Shown here one piece after another: positions 25,335-55,289 of a stretch of DNA of 64,000 nt. The stretch lies in NCBI GenBank assembly GCA_033239005.1, contig BSQZ01000105.1:667001-731000 (forward strand), given 5' to 3'. This DNA is from Lamellibrachia satsuma. Its lineage: Eukaryota > Annelida > Polychaeta > Sabellida > Siboglinidae. Made by a program: the position numbers and the translations under genes. Within the stretch, counting starts at the first letter, position 1, and each line of letters begins with the position of its first letter. Under the pieces are notes generated by a model, which saw only the letters and a list, made by a program, of their open reading frames with translations, was not told where the DNA came from and ran no database searches.

Positions 25335-26725
25335 AAAAGGTTTATCTTCTTAAATCCAGCGTGTTCTTCTCCCATCATATTCATGCTATCTAAATGCCCA
25401 ATCTGTTATTTAGCACACCTGTAAATTATTTTCCAAGACCCCTGAGGATGGTTTTTTCCTCTGTTTTTTTTTTGCATCTGCAACATAACCTTTATTTTTT
25501 TAATAAAATGAATTAATAAATCCACATATCCATGACTTAGGAACAAAATGTATTGTAAGGGTTTCGGGCGCACATAATCAGTCGGGGATTTCTGGGTTGA
25601 TGTTCGGAGAGTTAAACACATTCTCTCAAAAAGGGGGGTTCGTTCGAACGCCCGTGAGGACAGGCATGATGCAGGTAACATTTTAGGAGTGGAATCTTTA
25701 AGAAATTCATAAATTATTAGATCAGAACTACATGACTTATTTACTAATGATTTATTATTTTTATTATGCATTTTTTCCATGGATTAGTCAACATAAAAAA
25801 TATGGAATGTCACAGAATACACATGCAAAGCGGTTAGTGCGGGTCAGATAAAAATCTTAAGTTACTCTCTCACTCTCTTTCTCTCCCATCGCCCCCCCCC
25901 TCCCCCTCCCCACCTCTTTCCCCTCCCCCCTCTCTATGTCTCTCCCCCCTCATCTCTCTATTTCTCTCTTCCCCTACATCATTTGGTTTCGGGAAGGAAG
26001 GAGGGAGGGAGGGAACAGTATCCAAACACTCAGTTTCCTCAACATAGCAGTTTAACATTATACAATGGAGGACCTGATAAATTACATTAAATATAAACAG
26101 TAGGTGTCGCCCTGATCGTATTTGAAGTTAAAATGAAAACTATTGCTGATGTATTAATTATTCACATGACTGGCCTTAATGTTTCCAATACTGGCTATGC
26201 GGGAGCGCGTTACGCGAGACGCTCAGTTCAAGCTGGAAGTTGAACCAACGTGACGTACGTCCACGGTCGTATTGTTGATGATATAACGTTGACAGTCAGG
26301 ACCTGTCCTCGGATTCCGGTTCGGATACGTTAGTGGTTATCTGGCGTGAAGTGGTCAAGTGGACATATAAATTGGTAAGTTTTGCTATTGTTTAATCTGG
26401 CTTTCTATATCGTGCATGCATGTCGAGGGAACATGCCCCCTGGATTTGGATGTTTGTAACATTTAGGTCTTTTATGGCGAGTAGACTGTTTACTATGTTA
26501 AGTATATCATCTAGTATATTTGAATTAATTATATACAATTATATCATTATTGTTCATTGAAAGTAGACATTTAGTAAGTGTAAAGATTTCTGGTCGGTAT
26601 CAGACAGCAGAATTTGTGTGCCCCCTTTGGAAAAAAAAGCCTGCGGACGCCCCTGCTGGCCTATTTGTATAGTTTTGTTCGGGTGTTTTGTGTGTGTGTG
26701 TTTTTGGATCTGGCGATCGTATGTA
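25335..26725. other. Non-coding spacer with a CT-rich tract
   Basis: A C/T-rich low-complexity run occupies about 25861-26015. At 26200-26360 there is a CG-richer stretch of unknown meaning. No exon can be supported. Confidence 0.4.
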
Positions 26726-26730
26726 GGTCA

Positions 26731-28075
26731 AGATTTAACAAGATTGCCATCCCAATCAACAAATTCCAGATGGCAAGTGGACAAGGAAGCCATTGGCTTA
26801 TCGAGAGTCCAACAATTTTCTCATTTATGTGTAGCCTGCGCTTATCAAATATCTGTCAATTCTATTTTTAAACATATTCACACTACTAGCATTAACACAA
26901 TCATTTGGCAGTTTGTTCCATTCATGTATCACCCTCTGTGAGAAAGAGTACTTTCTCATGTCCAACCTACACTGCTCCTTAACTAATGCTGCTTTGTGTC
27001 CTCGGGTTCTACTGCCTTCTTTAAGTTTGAAGAACATATTCCTGTCAACATCCTCATAACCATTCACTATTTTAAACACTTCTATTTGGTCTCCTCTTAG
27101 TCTCCTGATCTCTAGTGTTGTCAAACCACATTGTAATAAACGACTTTCGTAACTATGGTCTCTCAATTCTGGAATCGTTTTAGTTGCTGTTCGTTGTACT
27201 CTTTCTAGCTTGTCTATGTCCTTTTTACGATATGGCCTCCATGCTTAAATACAATATTCCAAAGCTGGTCTAACTATTGCTTTGTACAGGGGTACAATTA
27301 GCTGTTTCTCCTTATACATGATAGTTCTCCTAATTAGCCTTAGAATTTGATTTCCTTTCGAAGCAGCAATCCCACATTGCTCTGAAACTTTCATGTCAGC
27401 ACTAAATGTTACTCCTAAGTCCTTTTCTTGTGTGGTTCTACCTAGTACAGCATCCCCCATTTTATATTCTTCGTCCATGTTTCCGTGTCCTATGTGTATA
27501 CATTTACACTTCCCAAAATTGAATAACATTTGCCATTTTTTTGACCATTTAACTAATTTATCTAGATTATCCTGTAAACTTTGTTTATCTGTATCATTAG
27601 TAACCTTTCTGAATACTTTTGTTTCATCTGCAAATTTGAGTACTTTGCTAGATATGTCATCTTCCAAATCATTTATATATATATATTAAAAACAGTATAG
27701 GGCCTAATACTGATCCCTGTGGTACCCCACTCAAAATAGATTTCCAGTTTGAAATCTCACCATCTACTATTATTCTCTGTTTTCTATGTGTAAGCCACTT
27801 TTCTGTCCAGTTAAATACATCATTACTTATACCATGGGCTTTTAGTTTAAGTAACAATCTTTGATGAGGCACTTTATCGAAAGCTTTCTGAAAATCTAAG
27901 TTGACAACATCCACTGGTGACCCGTCATCTACCCACTTTGTAATTTATTCAAAAAAACATAAGAGATTAGTTAGACATGACCTTGCTTTTAGGAACCCAT
28001 GTTGAGATGCATTTATTAATTTATGTTTTACAAGGAATTCCACCATGTGATCTCTAATTCCACCATGTGGTCGTA
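26731..28075 (-). mobile_element. CR1-like LINE, 5'-truncated copy
   Basis: On the minus strand, in order: RT start YLDFQKAFDKVPHQRL-like block and GVPQGSVLGPILFLIY (27914 to 27669), then ADETKVFRKV and KDLGVTFSADMKVSEQC (27667 to 27245), then RGHKAALVKEQCRLDMRK and the C-terminus (27166 to 26825). The tail with AACAAGATTGCCATC follows near 26731. The frame is broken at a TATATATATA stretch near 27675-27690. FADE in place of FADD at the RT catalytic motif also argues for a dead copy. Confidence 0.9.
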
Positions 28076-28243
28076 CAGTACCTCTCCATGTACCTATCGT
28101 AGATAGATTTTTATTTCCATTTGATGATGTCTGGTGGCAGATGTCCGCGTGTTTGTAGTGTGCACGGGTATCTTTGTATTTCGCTCTTGCCAGTATTTTA
28201 TTATTATGTTCGTTTGAATGAGTATAATTGTGGTTTTCTGTTA

Positions 28244-28405
28244 TTTGTCTTACTCCAGCAATGAGCCCTCGCTTGGTTCAATGACACGTCACCTTTATTT
28301 GTCTTACTCCAGCAATGAGCCCCCGTTTGGTTCAATGACACGTCACCTTTATTTGTCTTACTCCAGCAATGAGCCCTCGTTTGGTTCAATGACACGTCAC
28401 CTTTA
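28244..28405. repeat. 54 bp tandem repeat, three units
   Basis: Units start at about 28244, 28298 and 28352 and contain CTTACTCCAGCAATGAGCCC and GGTTCAATGACACGTCACC. The 54-base period is a multiple of three, so frames stay open across it on both strands. Confidence 0.9.
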
Positions 28406-29535
28406 TTGTTATTTATTCCTTCTCGTAAAGTCGACATATCTACGGTGCGTAACTCGTCTAGATCTTCGCAACAACATCCTGTGCTGCTTCTGTAGCTGAT
28501 CGAGGGTCGGGATAAGGATTTCTGCGGGTTTCGTTCCTCCCTGTACATTTTGTACCGTCTTCTTTGTGAAATATTACGTCCACATTATGCATAAACGTTA
28601 GACACATTATTACTGGCTAACTTTCCGGATATTCTGACTCCCAACGTGGGATAGTAATTGTAGGTTCTTTTTCTCGTGCAAATATAAATGATTAAATAAA
28701 CCAAATGCAATATGTTGACGTAAATTGAAATAAACAGCACTGAAATTAACAGCTTTGGAATTAACAACATCTCGTTGTCCGCCTAGTTCCAACAAAAATA
28801 ACCACCATCACATATAAATAAATAATGCTGACTGATCCCGTTGTTGTGTTATGACATTAAGCAGTCACTTTCGCCACATTTTCGCCTGTCTTTGAGTGCA
28901 TTGGGTCTATCCACAACAAGCACTGTTAGCGTAACGGGAAATATTTACACGTAATATAATTAATGATAATATTATTAATAATAATATTAATAATACGTTT
29001 ATGTTTCGAACATGAGGATAAAGTATATATAGTGTTTGTGGTATATAATATAATACTTATTATGTCAGAAAAAGGGGATACTGAAGAAATATCTTGTAAT
29101 ATATGCCCCTGCACAGTTTCTACTAATAATACATTGCATACAGTGACGTGTTTTACAAAGCAACGTAGTCTTTACGTTGGTGTTTGATCAATGGTACGAA
29201 ATATTGTACTATTAATGCAAACATGCAATGGTATTACTAGTATGTTAATTGATAATAAATATTGAAATGCAGTACACTATAATACATTGACTGTGGAATT
29301 ATTTATTAAACGGGAACCAACAGAGAAGACACCAAACCCGCCCTTCTGAATACACCAACAACACAAGAAGGTGGTAACCAGAAAACGCGTCCTCTCCTTG
29401 CGTGACACCAGGGAGAGGAACCAACTGTACCGCGAGAGAGAGAGAGAGAGAGAGAGGGGGGGGATAGCGGGATAGAGGGAGGGGTGTGGGGAGAGAAACA
29501 GGGAGATGTGGAGGGGAGAGAGATAGATACTCAAA
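28406..29535. other. Non-coding spacer with AT-rich and GA-rich tracts
   Basis: AATAATATTAAT-type DNA at 28960-29000 and a GA/GGG-rich tract at about 29430-29525. No exon supported. Confidence 0.4.
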
Positions 29536-29539
29536 ATGT

Positions 29540-29953
29540 CATATTGTTCTATCCAAAATACGATATGGTGCATTATATATAATGAACACTGGTACTGAAG
29601 ATCGAGTGAGAATTCGTTCAGTATCGTGATAACTGATGTGCGGTATTATCGTGTTTGGTATACACTGCGTCGTATATGTGTGTCTATGACAGTGCACATG
29701 TAAATCGGTGATAATTTTAAATTGCATTCGGTATAGAGTGAGCACACAGTCGATTGGTGATCATGATCATAAAGTTGAGAATTCAATTATTATGCAATTG
29801 TTCTTCATAACACAACTATGAAGTTAGACAACTGAATGTTGTTCAAATGTCAAACCTTCATAGAATTGTCAAGAAGAAATTTGTATAATCAAAGTGACCT
29901 TGTTTTTCATTGACGGAGGCATTTCACGGCAGGGCGATTCTCACGGCCGAGTC
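29540..29953 (+). promoter_or_regulatory. 5' flank of the channel gene, conserved in the duplicate
   Basis: The ~400 bases before the start codon match 53655-54070 closely (for example GTGAGAATTCGTTCA and TCAAAGTGACCTTGTT), as part of the duplicated block. It should hold the 5' UTR and possibly the promoter. No TATA box or other element can be singled out with confidence. Confidence 0.35.
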
Positions 29954-47267
<17,314 letters not shown>

Positions 47268-47354
47268 GTTGACAGCAGGAGCGGTGGCAGTGGTGGTTTC
47301 TGCAGTACGGGAATAATGTATCACAAATTATTATGTGCTGTGTGTTGCTTGCTT

Positions 47355-47360
47355 AATAAA
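47355..47360 (+). terminator. Poly(A) signal of the channel gene
   Basis: AATAAA about 90 bases after the TGA stop, followed by a GT-rich stretch (TGTGTGTGTAACGTG), as expected of an animal 3' end. Confidence 0.75.
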
Positions 47361-48190
47361 ATGTGTGTGTAACGTGTAACATGTAACGTTTTTTTTTGCA
47401 TAGCCGTGTCATAGTTTGAAGTGTGCAGTGTTTACGAAAAACATTTTTTTTAGACAGAGTGACAGCGACGACGTCTATTATCTAGAGGGTAGACTACTTT
47501 TAAACTGTTTACGACGCAGACAACACTTTCTGATCATCCTACTTAGGCGTTTCTGCTGCACAGTAAGAATGTCTTGTAAAACCGCCATGCATCGACAAAA
47601 CACAACAAATAGCACTCTTCGACCTCAGACTTAGGATGGTGGCATCGGTGCCTTGTAAATGGTAACACGTAGTGCGCCGTGAACCACCTAACTCTCAATA
47701 CAGCTGAAGTGGTAACATGTTGTTAGGTGAATTAGTTGGTGTGAACCAGCAGTCATGTGCGGATTTAGGACACAGGGTGGAGGGGCAGTATTGAGAGAAA
47801 AAGTTTCTGTACATATTAATAATGACCCAAACATTTATTTTACCCCAAAAACTAATTGGTGACGATATATTTGTTTGTTCAAATTACAGCGATGTAGAAT
47901 GTGGTGGACACGTCTCCACGCTCTTTAGTTAATGTAAGCTTCCTTGCACGATTGACCTCTGATCTACCCATTGGCGATGCATTTAATACAAAAACCAAAT
48001 GTACATATTCAGAGTTACACGTGTATTAACTTATAATGATTAATTATTCTTTATACCTGTCGGGAAAAATGAGACAGTGGACGAATTTAGTAGTCATCCA
48101 CTCTCCAGAGGCAGAGCCAGAGGGCCTAACCATGATTTCGCCATCGGTATAATATGTATACGCTAAATTTGGCGGCATGCAATATAGTAA
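47361..48190. other. Non-coding spacer after the channel gene
   Basis: No exon, repeat or element could be supported. Confidence 0.4.
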
Positions 48191-48195
48191 AAAAA

Positions 48196-49505
48196 TTTAA
48201 CAAGATTTGCCATCCAAGCCAAAGGCCCAGATGGCAAGTGGACAAGGAAGCCATTGGCTTATCGAGAGTCCAACAATGTTCATCTACTTATAACCCGCCC
48301 TCCTGAGATATGTGTCAACCTTGTTTTCAAACATATTCACGCTGCTAGCAGTTACACAATCTGTAGACAATTTGTTCCATTCATTTATTGTCCTCTGTGA
48401 GAACGAGTGCTTCCTGATGTCCAATCTACATTGATCCTTTACTAATTTTACCTCATGTCCTCTAGTTCTGCTATCCTTCTTGAGTGAGAAAAACATATTT
48501 ATATCAATATTTTCATACCCAATCAATATCTTAAAAACTTCAATCTGATCTCCTCTTAACCTCCTTGTCTCTAGAGTTGTTAAACCACATTCTTTCAGGC
48601 GTTCTTCATAACTAAGGTCTCTCAGTTCTGGAATCATTTTAGTTGCTCTCCTTTGTATGCGTTCAAGCGTATCTATATCTTTCTTACGATATGGTCTCCA
48701 TGCTTGTATACAGTATTCTAAATGAGGTCTAACTATTGCTTTATAAAGAGATATAATTAACTTTTTTCCCTTGTATGTTATGTTTCTTCTAATCAATCCA
48801 AGAATTTGATTACCCTTTGAAGCTGCAATACCACATTGCTCTGAAACTTTCATATCAGCGCTTATTGTAACTCCTAAGTCCTTTTCTTTTACAGTAGTAC
48901 CCAGAACAGTATCTCCCATGTTATAGTTTACATTCAAGTTCCTATGTCCTGTATGTAGGCATTTACATTTCCCAAAATTTAACAACATCTGCCATTTCTC
49001 AGACCATTTCACTAATCTGTCTAGATCGTTTTGTAAATGTTGTTTATCACCATCAGTATTAACCTTTCTAAACAGTTTTGTGTCATCCGCAAATTTCAGT
49101 ACGTTACTTGTTATACTGTCGTCCAAGTCATTGATATAAATTAAGAATAATATAGGTCCTAATACTGATCCTTGAGGTACCCCACTCAAAACCGATTTCC
49201 AATTTGAAACTTCTCCATCTACTACAACTCGTTGTCTTCTGTCAGTCAGCCATTGTTCTATCCAGTCAGTTATGCTGTCCCCGATACCATGGGCTTTTAA
49301 TTTAAGTAGTAATCTTTGATGTGGCACTTTGTCAAAAGCTTTCTGAAAATCTAAGTAGATAATATCTACTGGCGATCCCACGTCTATCCACTTAGTGATT
49401 TCTTCCAAAAAACATAACATATTTGTTAAGCATGACCTCGCTTTAAGGAATCCATGTTGAGATGAATTTAATAATTTATGCTTAACGAGGAATTCCACCA
49501 TTCCA
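48196..49505 (-). mobile_element. CR1-like LINE, 5'-truncated, best-preserved copy
   Basis: The 3' tail with AACAAGATTTGCCATCC lies near 48196 and the family tail GGCAAGTGGACAAGGAAGCC near 48230. Homology stops abruptly at about 49505, consistent with truncated reverse transcription. It includes a long uninterrupted frame (next entry). Confidence 0.92.
48284..49501 (-). CDS. LINE reverse transcriptase, C-terminal 405 codons, open
   Basis: The frame carries the RT blocks in order from the N-terminus: SSQHGFLKARSCLTNML, IIYLDFQKAFDKVPHQRL, SGVPQGSVLGPILFLIYIND, the catalytic FADDTKLF, and GKCKCLHTGH. After these come VTISADMKVSEQCGIAASKG, IVRPHLEYCIQAWRPY, RIQRRATKMIPELRDL and the C-terminus ending VDTYLRRAGYK. 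All RT catalytic positions visible here look intact. The endonuclease and the front of the protein are missing because of 5' truncation, so it cannot move by itself. The lack of stops over 1.2 kb suggests a relatively recent insertion. Confidence 0.92.
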   Translation of the reverse strand: MVEFLVKHKLLNSSQHGFLKARSCLTNMLCFLEEITKWIDVGSPVDIIYLDFQKAFDKVPHQRLLLKLKAHGIGDSITDWIEQWLTDRRQRVVVDGEVSNWKSVLSGVPQGSVLGPILFLIYINDLDDSITSNVLKFADDTKLFRKVNTDGDKQHLQNDLDRLVKWSEKWQMLLNFGKCKCLHTGHRNLNVNYNMGDTVLGTTVKEKDLGVTISADMKVSEQCGIAASKGNQILGLIRRNITYKGKKLIISLYKAIVRPHLEYCIQAWRPYRKKDIDTLERIQRRATKMIPELRDLSYEERLKECGLTTLETRRLRGDQIEVFKILIGYENIDINMFFSLKKDSRTRGHEVKLVKDQCRLDIRKHSFSQRTINEWNKLSTDCVTASSVNMFENKVDTYLRRAGYK

Positions 49506-50345
49506 GTATCTCTCCACAGGCGCCGACGTCCATGTCGCGTGTTGTCATTTCATTAAACACACGGAACTAACAACGTATGATTCTTTTAATTACCACAAAT
49601 GCTAACACAAAACATGGCCAAGCTTCGTACTGCCTTCGCGCGCCTACGACCTGTCTGGACGCCCGGATGTTGAACCCAAAGCCAACAACACTGCAGTAGC
49701 GACATCTAGCGCATCCATAATAATTAATATTAGTTCTCGTCACAGTCCACTCGCCTCTTTCTATGTGCATTTGCCTCCTTGCCTCTGACCTACCAATTTG
49801 TGGTGCATTAAAAACAACACTGAATTCACCCTCTGTTTCGATCTTTGTCCGACATGTACAAAACATAAATTAAATTAAATAACTATATATAACTACCTTT
49901 GTGGTTTTTTTAATGAGTGATTTTTTTTTTATTTTCACATCGGCTACGCTAGTAAAGGTAATGGTTTATGTGCTACCACATTAGATCTTCCATTTGATAG
50001 CAACGTAGCAACATTTCTAAATCTTCACCGGGCTGGGCCGAAATTGACGGGTATCAGTTTAGGTGCGGTTTTTTAATCGAGCAAAACATCATTAGACAAA
50101 TTTTCCTCAAAATATGCTAATGGCGGCCTATTAGAAAATCAAGTGTGATTTCAATCTATATGGATGATGTAAGCTAGTGTATATTAATTCTGTCTATGCA
50201 ACCCAATTTATACAATATCCATTAGTGCAATATATAACACGTACAATTATCTTAATTACTAATCTAAACACATGCATAGTTTAACCCCCTACCAAAAAAT
50301 TAAATATTCGGTAGTATATTGCTCCGTATTTTTTTTTAGGTTTAG
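49506..50345. other. Non-coding spacer
   Basis: A 99-codon minus-strand frame (49567-49866) has no recognisable motif and no splice context I trust. Otherwise AT-rich with short T runs. Confidence 0.35.
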
Positions 50346-50346
50346 T

Positions 50347-51045
50347 GGAAGGCAGTGTTAATTGAGCCACCCACGTTCCCAGGAAACTACAGCAGCGACA
50401 GTTACATGGTACCATCTAGAAATTGAACGTGTTATTAAAACACGATTGGCGTACAACAAATACACGAAACGTTTGGTGATTGTGAGTAATGTCTACTGGT
50501 GTGTAATCTATCAACGCATGTGGCCAGACCTTATTGTCTGTGCACTTACAAATGGTTTAGGTATACAAGGGGAAAAAGATTAGTTACATCACTTTGCAAT
50601 TTAATGAGAAGTTAATTAAAAAAGTTTAATTGTCGAAACGGGTCTAATTGAGCCACCCAAGGCCCAAGAGAGGTTAAGTTGAGCAGCGGTTAAAGAACGA
50701 AGACGAATGTTCTTTATCTTTAAATACGTCAAATGCATCTCAGAATTCATTTTCCCGAGCAAATTGTGACATCGAACAACTCCAAGGCAACATATTAGCA
50801 TTTAGTTACACTGGTTGCGAATGGCCAAAAAGCCTATATTGTGTGTGGACTTATTAGCTAAGCCTGTTGACTTGTCAGAGACGTGTTGTACCCATTGTGT
50901 AGATGTGTTGGCACAAATTGTTATGGAATTTTGGTACAAGGCCTATTTAAATTATGCAAATAAAGCATTTATTCAACTTACGCGACAATGTGGCTCAACG
51001 TTTCAATCAGCTACCTATAAGTATATATGCATACTAGATATGTTA
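50347..51045 (+). mobile_element. GTTAGTTGAGCCA repeat family, copy c
   Basis: The left terminus reads GGAAGGCAGTGTTAATTGAG. The following ACTACAGCAGCGACAGT and ACATGGTACCAT match copy b. GTGCACTTACAAATGGTTTA and TAGTTACACTGGTTGCGA match copy a. Homology fades after ATGTTATCT near 51045, so the right end is missing. No coding content. Confidence 0.7.
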
Positions 51046-52005
51046 TCTGATGTGAATCAGAAACCCGATTCTCGACCCGCAGATCTTTTCCGGGCGGAAG
51101 TGAGGTTTGTAGGTCTTGGTTCGCCTTCTCCTCTGTTCTTCTTTTTTGGTAAGCCTTTAATGTCTCTTTGAAGCTAGGTTCTCTGACCACGAATCAGCCG
51201 GGGGAGGCTTGGCCCAGGAGTAGTAGTCGGGCGTTCTAACGCAGTGGCCCTTCTAGCGTAGTTGGTTGAGGTTAACAATAGCATCGATGCGATGATACCC
51301 CACCCCCACCCACTTGTCACGCTTCGTTACTCTGGCATGTATACCCCACATCAACCTACGTTCGTTTTGAGAGCGATCGCCACCCCATCAATGTCATCAG
51401 TCTTATATTGACAGCTGGGCGATTTAATAATGAACGTAGCTCTCGCCAAGACACCCCATTCACCCCATGTAACGCTTCGTAACGCCCCACCCACCAACCC
51501 CCCTGAGCATGTTGTACGTAATGGATAGGCGCTATATAATAACTTACTTCTTTGTTATGGTCAGCCAGTAGGTCTCACTCTGCACTGACCATCACACCAT
51601 TAGTTTGCACTACATGGTCTCCATTATGAAGACAGATGATGCACCCATCCAAACTCCCACCTCAATTTATTTAGCCCGTCGCGAATCAGGTTCACTGGTG
51701 TTGAGAAGGGACAAGAAGCAGTCAAGGAAATCACTGAATCAACAAGGAATAAAATGTAGTCTGCTACAAACTAGGCCTGGCCTCGCTTCAATATGTCAAA
51801 AAACTATGTCACAGCATTCAAACAAAGTTATTGTTTTCCTTTCTTTATTTAGTATTTTAAATTGAAATAGTGGATGATTTGTGAAGAACTTATTTCAATG
51901 TTAATTATCATGATTATAATTTGAGTTTTGTTTGGTTGCCAGTTTCCTGGAGATGCATTATGAAATATGTTAATTTACTCACATATGACATCTTATGTTT
52001 CCAAT
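51046..52005. other. Non-coding spacer, possible short retroposon tail
   Basis: GGATAGGCGCTATATAATAA near 51522-51541 resembles the 3' end of L2-like LINEs or their SINE partners. The CACCCC-rich DNA before it may be the body. No exon is supported. Confidence 0.3.
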
Positions 52006-52009
52006 AATG

Positions 52010-52640
52010 ATTTAACAAGATTTAACAAGATTGCCATGCAAGGCAAAGGCCCAGATGACAAGTGCACAAGGAACCCATTGGCTTATCGAGAGTCCACCAT
52101 ATGGTCTTTACTTATCTTTTTTAATAATTTACAAATCACCGGCGTTAATCTCACTGGCCTGTAATTATCTTACTTATTTCTCGAACCCTCTTTAAATAAT
52201 GGTACGATGTTTGCTTCTTTCCATTTAAAAGGAACCACTCTCTCTTTTAATAACACGTTGAACACTCTCGCAAGTGGTATACTAATATGTTCTACAGTTT
52301 CTATTAGTAGTTTTGGTGGAATTCCATCCACTCCAGGTGATGTAATATCCTTCATTGCCTTTATTTTCTTAGCTACGATTTCTGGAGTTACAATTAACTA
52401 CCATTAACAGTCGGATTTATCCTCCTGAAATTTAGCATCTGGAACTGGTAATGAACTAACATCCTCTCTGGTAGACCAGTAACTGAAGTATCCATTTAGG
52501 TCATCTGCCATTAAAAAACCTTGTGATATTATATGTCTTCTAGTGGTCAAACCTTGTCTCGTACGTTTTGTTTACTCCTGACATATGCATCAAAATTCTT
52601 GCTGTCATTTTGTATGTTACATGTTAATTTTAATATATGT
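52010..52640 (-). mobile_element. CR1-like LINE with internal deletion
   Basis: The family 3' tail (52010-52105) is joined directly to the pre-RT segment (DITSPGVDGIPPKLLIETV, then VVPFKWKEANIVPLFKEGS; 52355 to 52170) and the region upstream of it (to about 52640). The whole RT and C-terminal coding region, about 1.5 kb in related copies, is absent. Confidence 0.8.
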
Positions 52641-53635
52641 AAACCTAGAAATAAGAAATTTGTTTAGTGTATTTCAATCCTCCATTTGAAGTGGTAATTA
52701 AAGGAATTTTATTAACATCATTGTTCTTAAATTCTGTAGTTGTGTTCCACTCATTGTCTTAGCAGATATACCTTATTCACTGACCTGTCCCCCAATCTCT
52801 CAATAAACTTTTAGATTAAAGAGTTAGGTTTCTTGATATTGCCATTTTATATGTTAAGTGCAGTCTTCATCAGTGCTCTTAATATATGTTGGTGCTTATG
52901 GTGTTTTATGTTATCCGAATATATATTAAAGCGAAAATGCACTGATAAAAGTTATTAAACATAACCATTTGCAACTACAATCAAGAATATCACGCTAGTG
53001 GCTAACCAGGAAAACCTTGTTGAACACACAGCATCTTAATTTCATGAGCCGCGCCATACTGTTAGATAACCTTACGTCGTGTAGTCTGGCAATATTCATT
53101 AAAAATGTTTTAATCTATTTGTAAACACATACTCTTATGCCTGCCAATGGGATATGGCCATGCTGTTTGCATCTAAACTCAACTGATGCAACATATGTTG
53201 GCCTTTGTTTACTAAACGTATCCCTTTCTGACTGACTGAAAGTTTGCGTTGCTTCCGACGGCATTTCGGTGGAAGGTACTTGATGCGTTTCACCATAGTC
53301 GATTTCTTCGAACTGTCAGGCACATGTTGGTCGCCCAATAAACACGACAGCTCCCTGTATAGTTGAAATCTGGACAGAATTTCCCACTTTTAGAACCTAT
53401 TCTGAGAAAACCACTACCGTGATATTGTTGATTGTATTTGCAAATGGTTAATCTTTGGAATTCTTTTAGGCGCATTGCCCCCAAAACATGACTTTGTTTT
53501 GAAATTAAAAGTCAGACACAAAGTGTTTGTTCAGTTATGAAATACAATATTGATTTTTCCTTGAAAATTAGTTTTTTGGTCCGTTTATTAACAAGCAATA
53601 ACATATTCTTTCACTGAGAATTCTGTAACAAACTA
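52641..53635. other. Non-coding spacer
   Basis: Two short minus-strand frames (53135-53338, 53290-53484) are basic and Cys-containing but match no family I know. No other feature seen. Confidence 0.35.
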
Positions 53636-55289
53636 CCACATATCCAAGAAAAAAAACCGATGTGGTGCATTACAAATAGTGAACACTGATACAGTTGATC
53701 GCGTGAGAATTCGTTCAATATCATGATAGCCGATGTGCTGTATTATTGTGTTTGGTATGAACTGCGTCGTATACGTGTGTCTATGACAATACACATGCAC
53801 GTCGGTAATAACGTCAAGAAGCTGTCGGCATAGAGTGAGCATATAATCAATGTGATGATTGGTGAACATGTTCATCAAGTTGAAAATTCAATGAATGCAC
53901 ATTTTTTCTTTTTCATACAACAATGAAGTTAGACAACTGAAGGATGCTGAAAAACCAAACGTAGGATACCTTCATTGATGTGTCAAGAAGAATTTTTTAT
54001 AAATCAAAGTGACCTTGTTCTTCATTGACGCAGTCATTTCACGGAAGGGCGATTCTCACGACCGAATCATTATGAGTCACACAATGTCAGAATGATATTA
54101 ATATTTGACTGATATTGATATTATTTTGTCAGCTTTTCAAGTTTGCTTTCATTAATATATATCGATATAAATATGTAAATGTCACTTGTGAGATATTTGT
54201 CCAGATGGTGAAATCGCTATTTATTTATCTAAATTAAAAATGAAATGAAGATCCCCTGGTTTCATTTGTGTTACATATGACGTAGACCCTAATGTGGAGT
54301 TATGTTGCATTAATAGTTTCCTGTGTATTTGCATGTATTTTGTAGTAGGGCCTATTATTTAGAGATTATCTTCTGGTGTCTCCTGTCGATGATGACCTTC
54401 GGTGCATTGCTGTTCAACATCACCAGCATCATATGCTCTTTCTTCAGATCTGACGTTATGGTTTATTCTGTCCCTCGCATCGTTTGAGATTGAAATTAAT
54501 GTCAATAACCAACCCTCCGCTAGAGGGCGAAACTGTCTGTGTAGACGTGTGATCACGGAACAGCTTACCCCTTAAACAGCAACAACAAAGAACAGACGGT
54601 TGAACTGTATAACTAACACTGTCAACTAAAAATTCCATCGCAGTTAAGCAATAAGACTAAGAGTAATCAATGAAAAATTAAAACACTGCAAAAGTCTAGA
54701 CTATCACTACTACTACATAAGTTACAAGTCCAGTCTGTCCACATGTTTTACCACTCTTCACGACCTAGTGGTAACCAATTCACGTACTGACGCATCACGC
54801 TTGGTTGATGGTGACTGTCGTATTGACGAACTGCTGCAGTTTGCTGCTGTTGATAAGTGGCTGTAGACTCACTGACGGTGGCTGGGTTTGCGCCAGGTGG
54901 CAGCACGCTCACGGGTCTATCAACACCTCCGAGTACTGCATCGTGCGTTGATGGACGTGATGGTCTGAGATGTCGACGATTTCGACGGTAGTGGTGTCCA
55001 GCTGGTGTTACCACATCGTACGGCCAACTGGTCAGGGTTTTATCCACAGTTGCCTCAACCCACTATCTCCTACCAGGTTGTGTTGGTTGAATTATGACAG
55101 TTTCACCGACATTCGAACGTCGCAAATCGCGACGTAGTTGGCCAGAATTAAGCGTTGATCGGAACTTATGCCATTGGTTGCTGCACTGCTCTCTGACGCT
55201 AGATGGACCATCTGGTGTCAGCTTGTTGCCAGTTACTGGCAACAGAGGTTTAGTAAGTCTACCAAAAAGACGCAGTGCAGAGATGGGCT

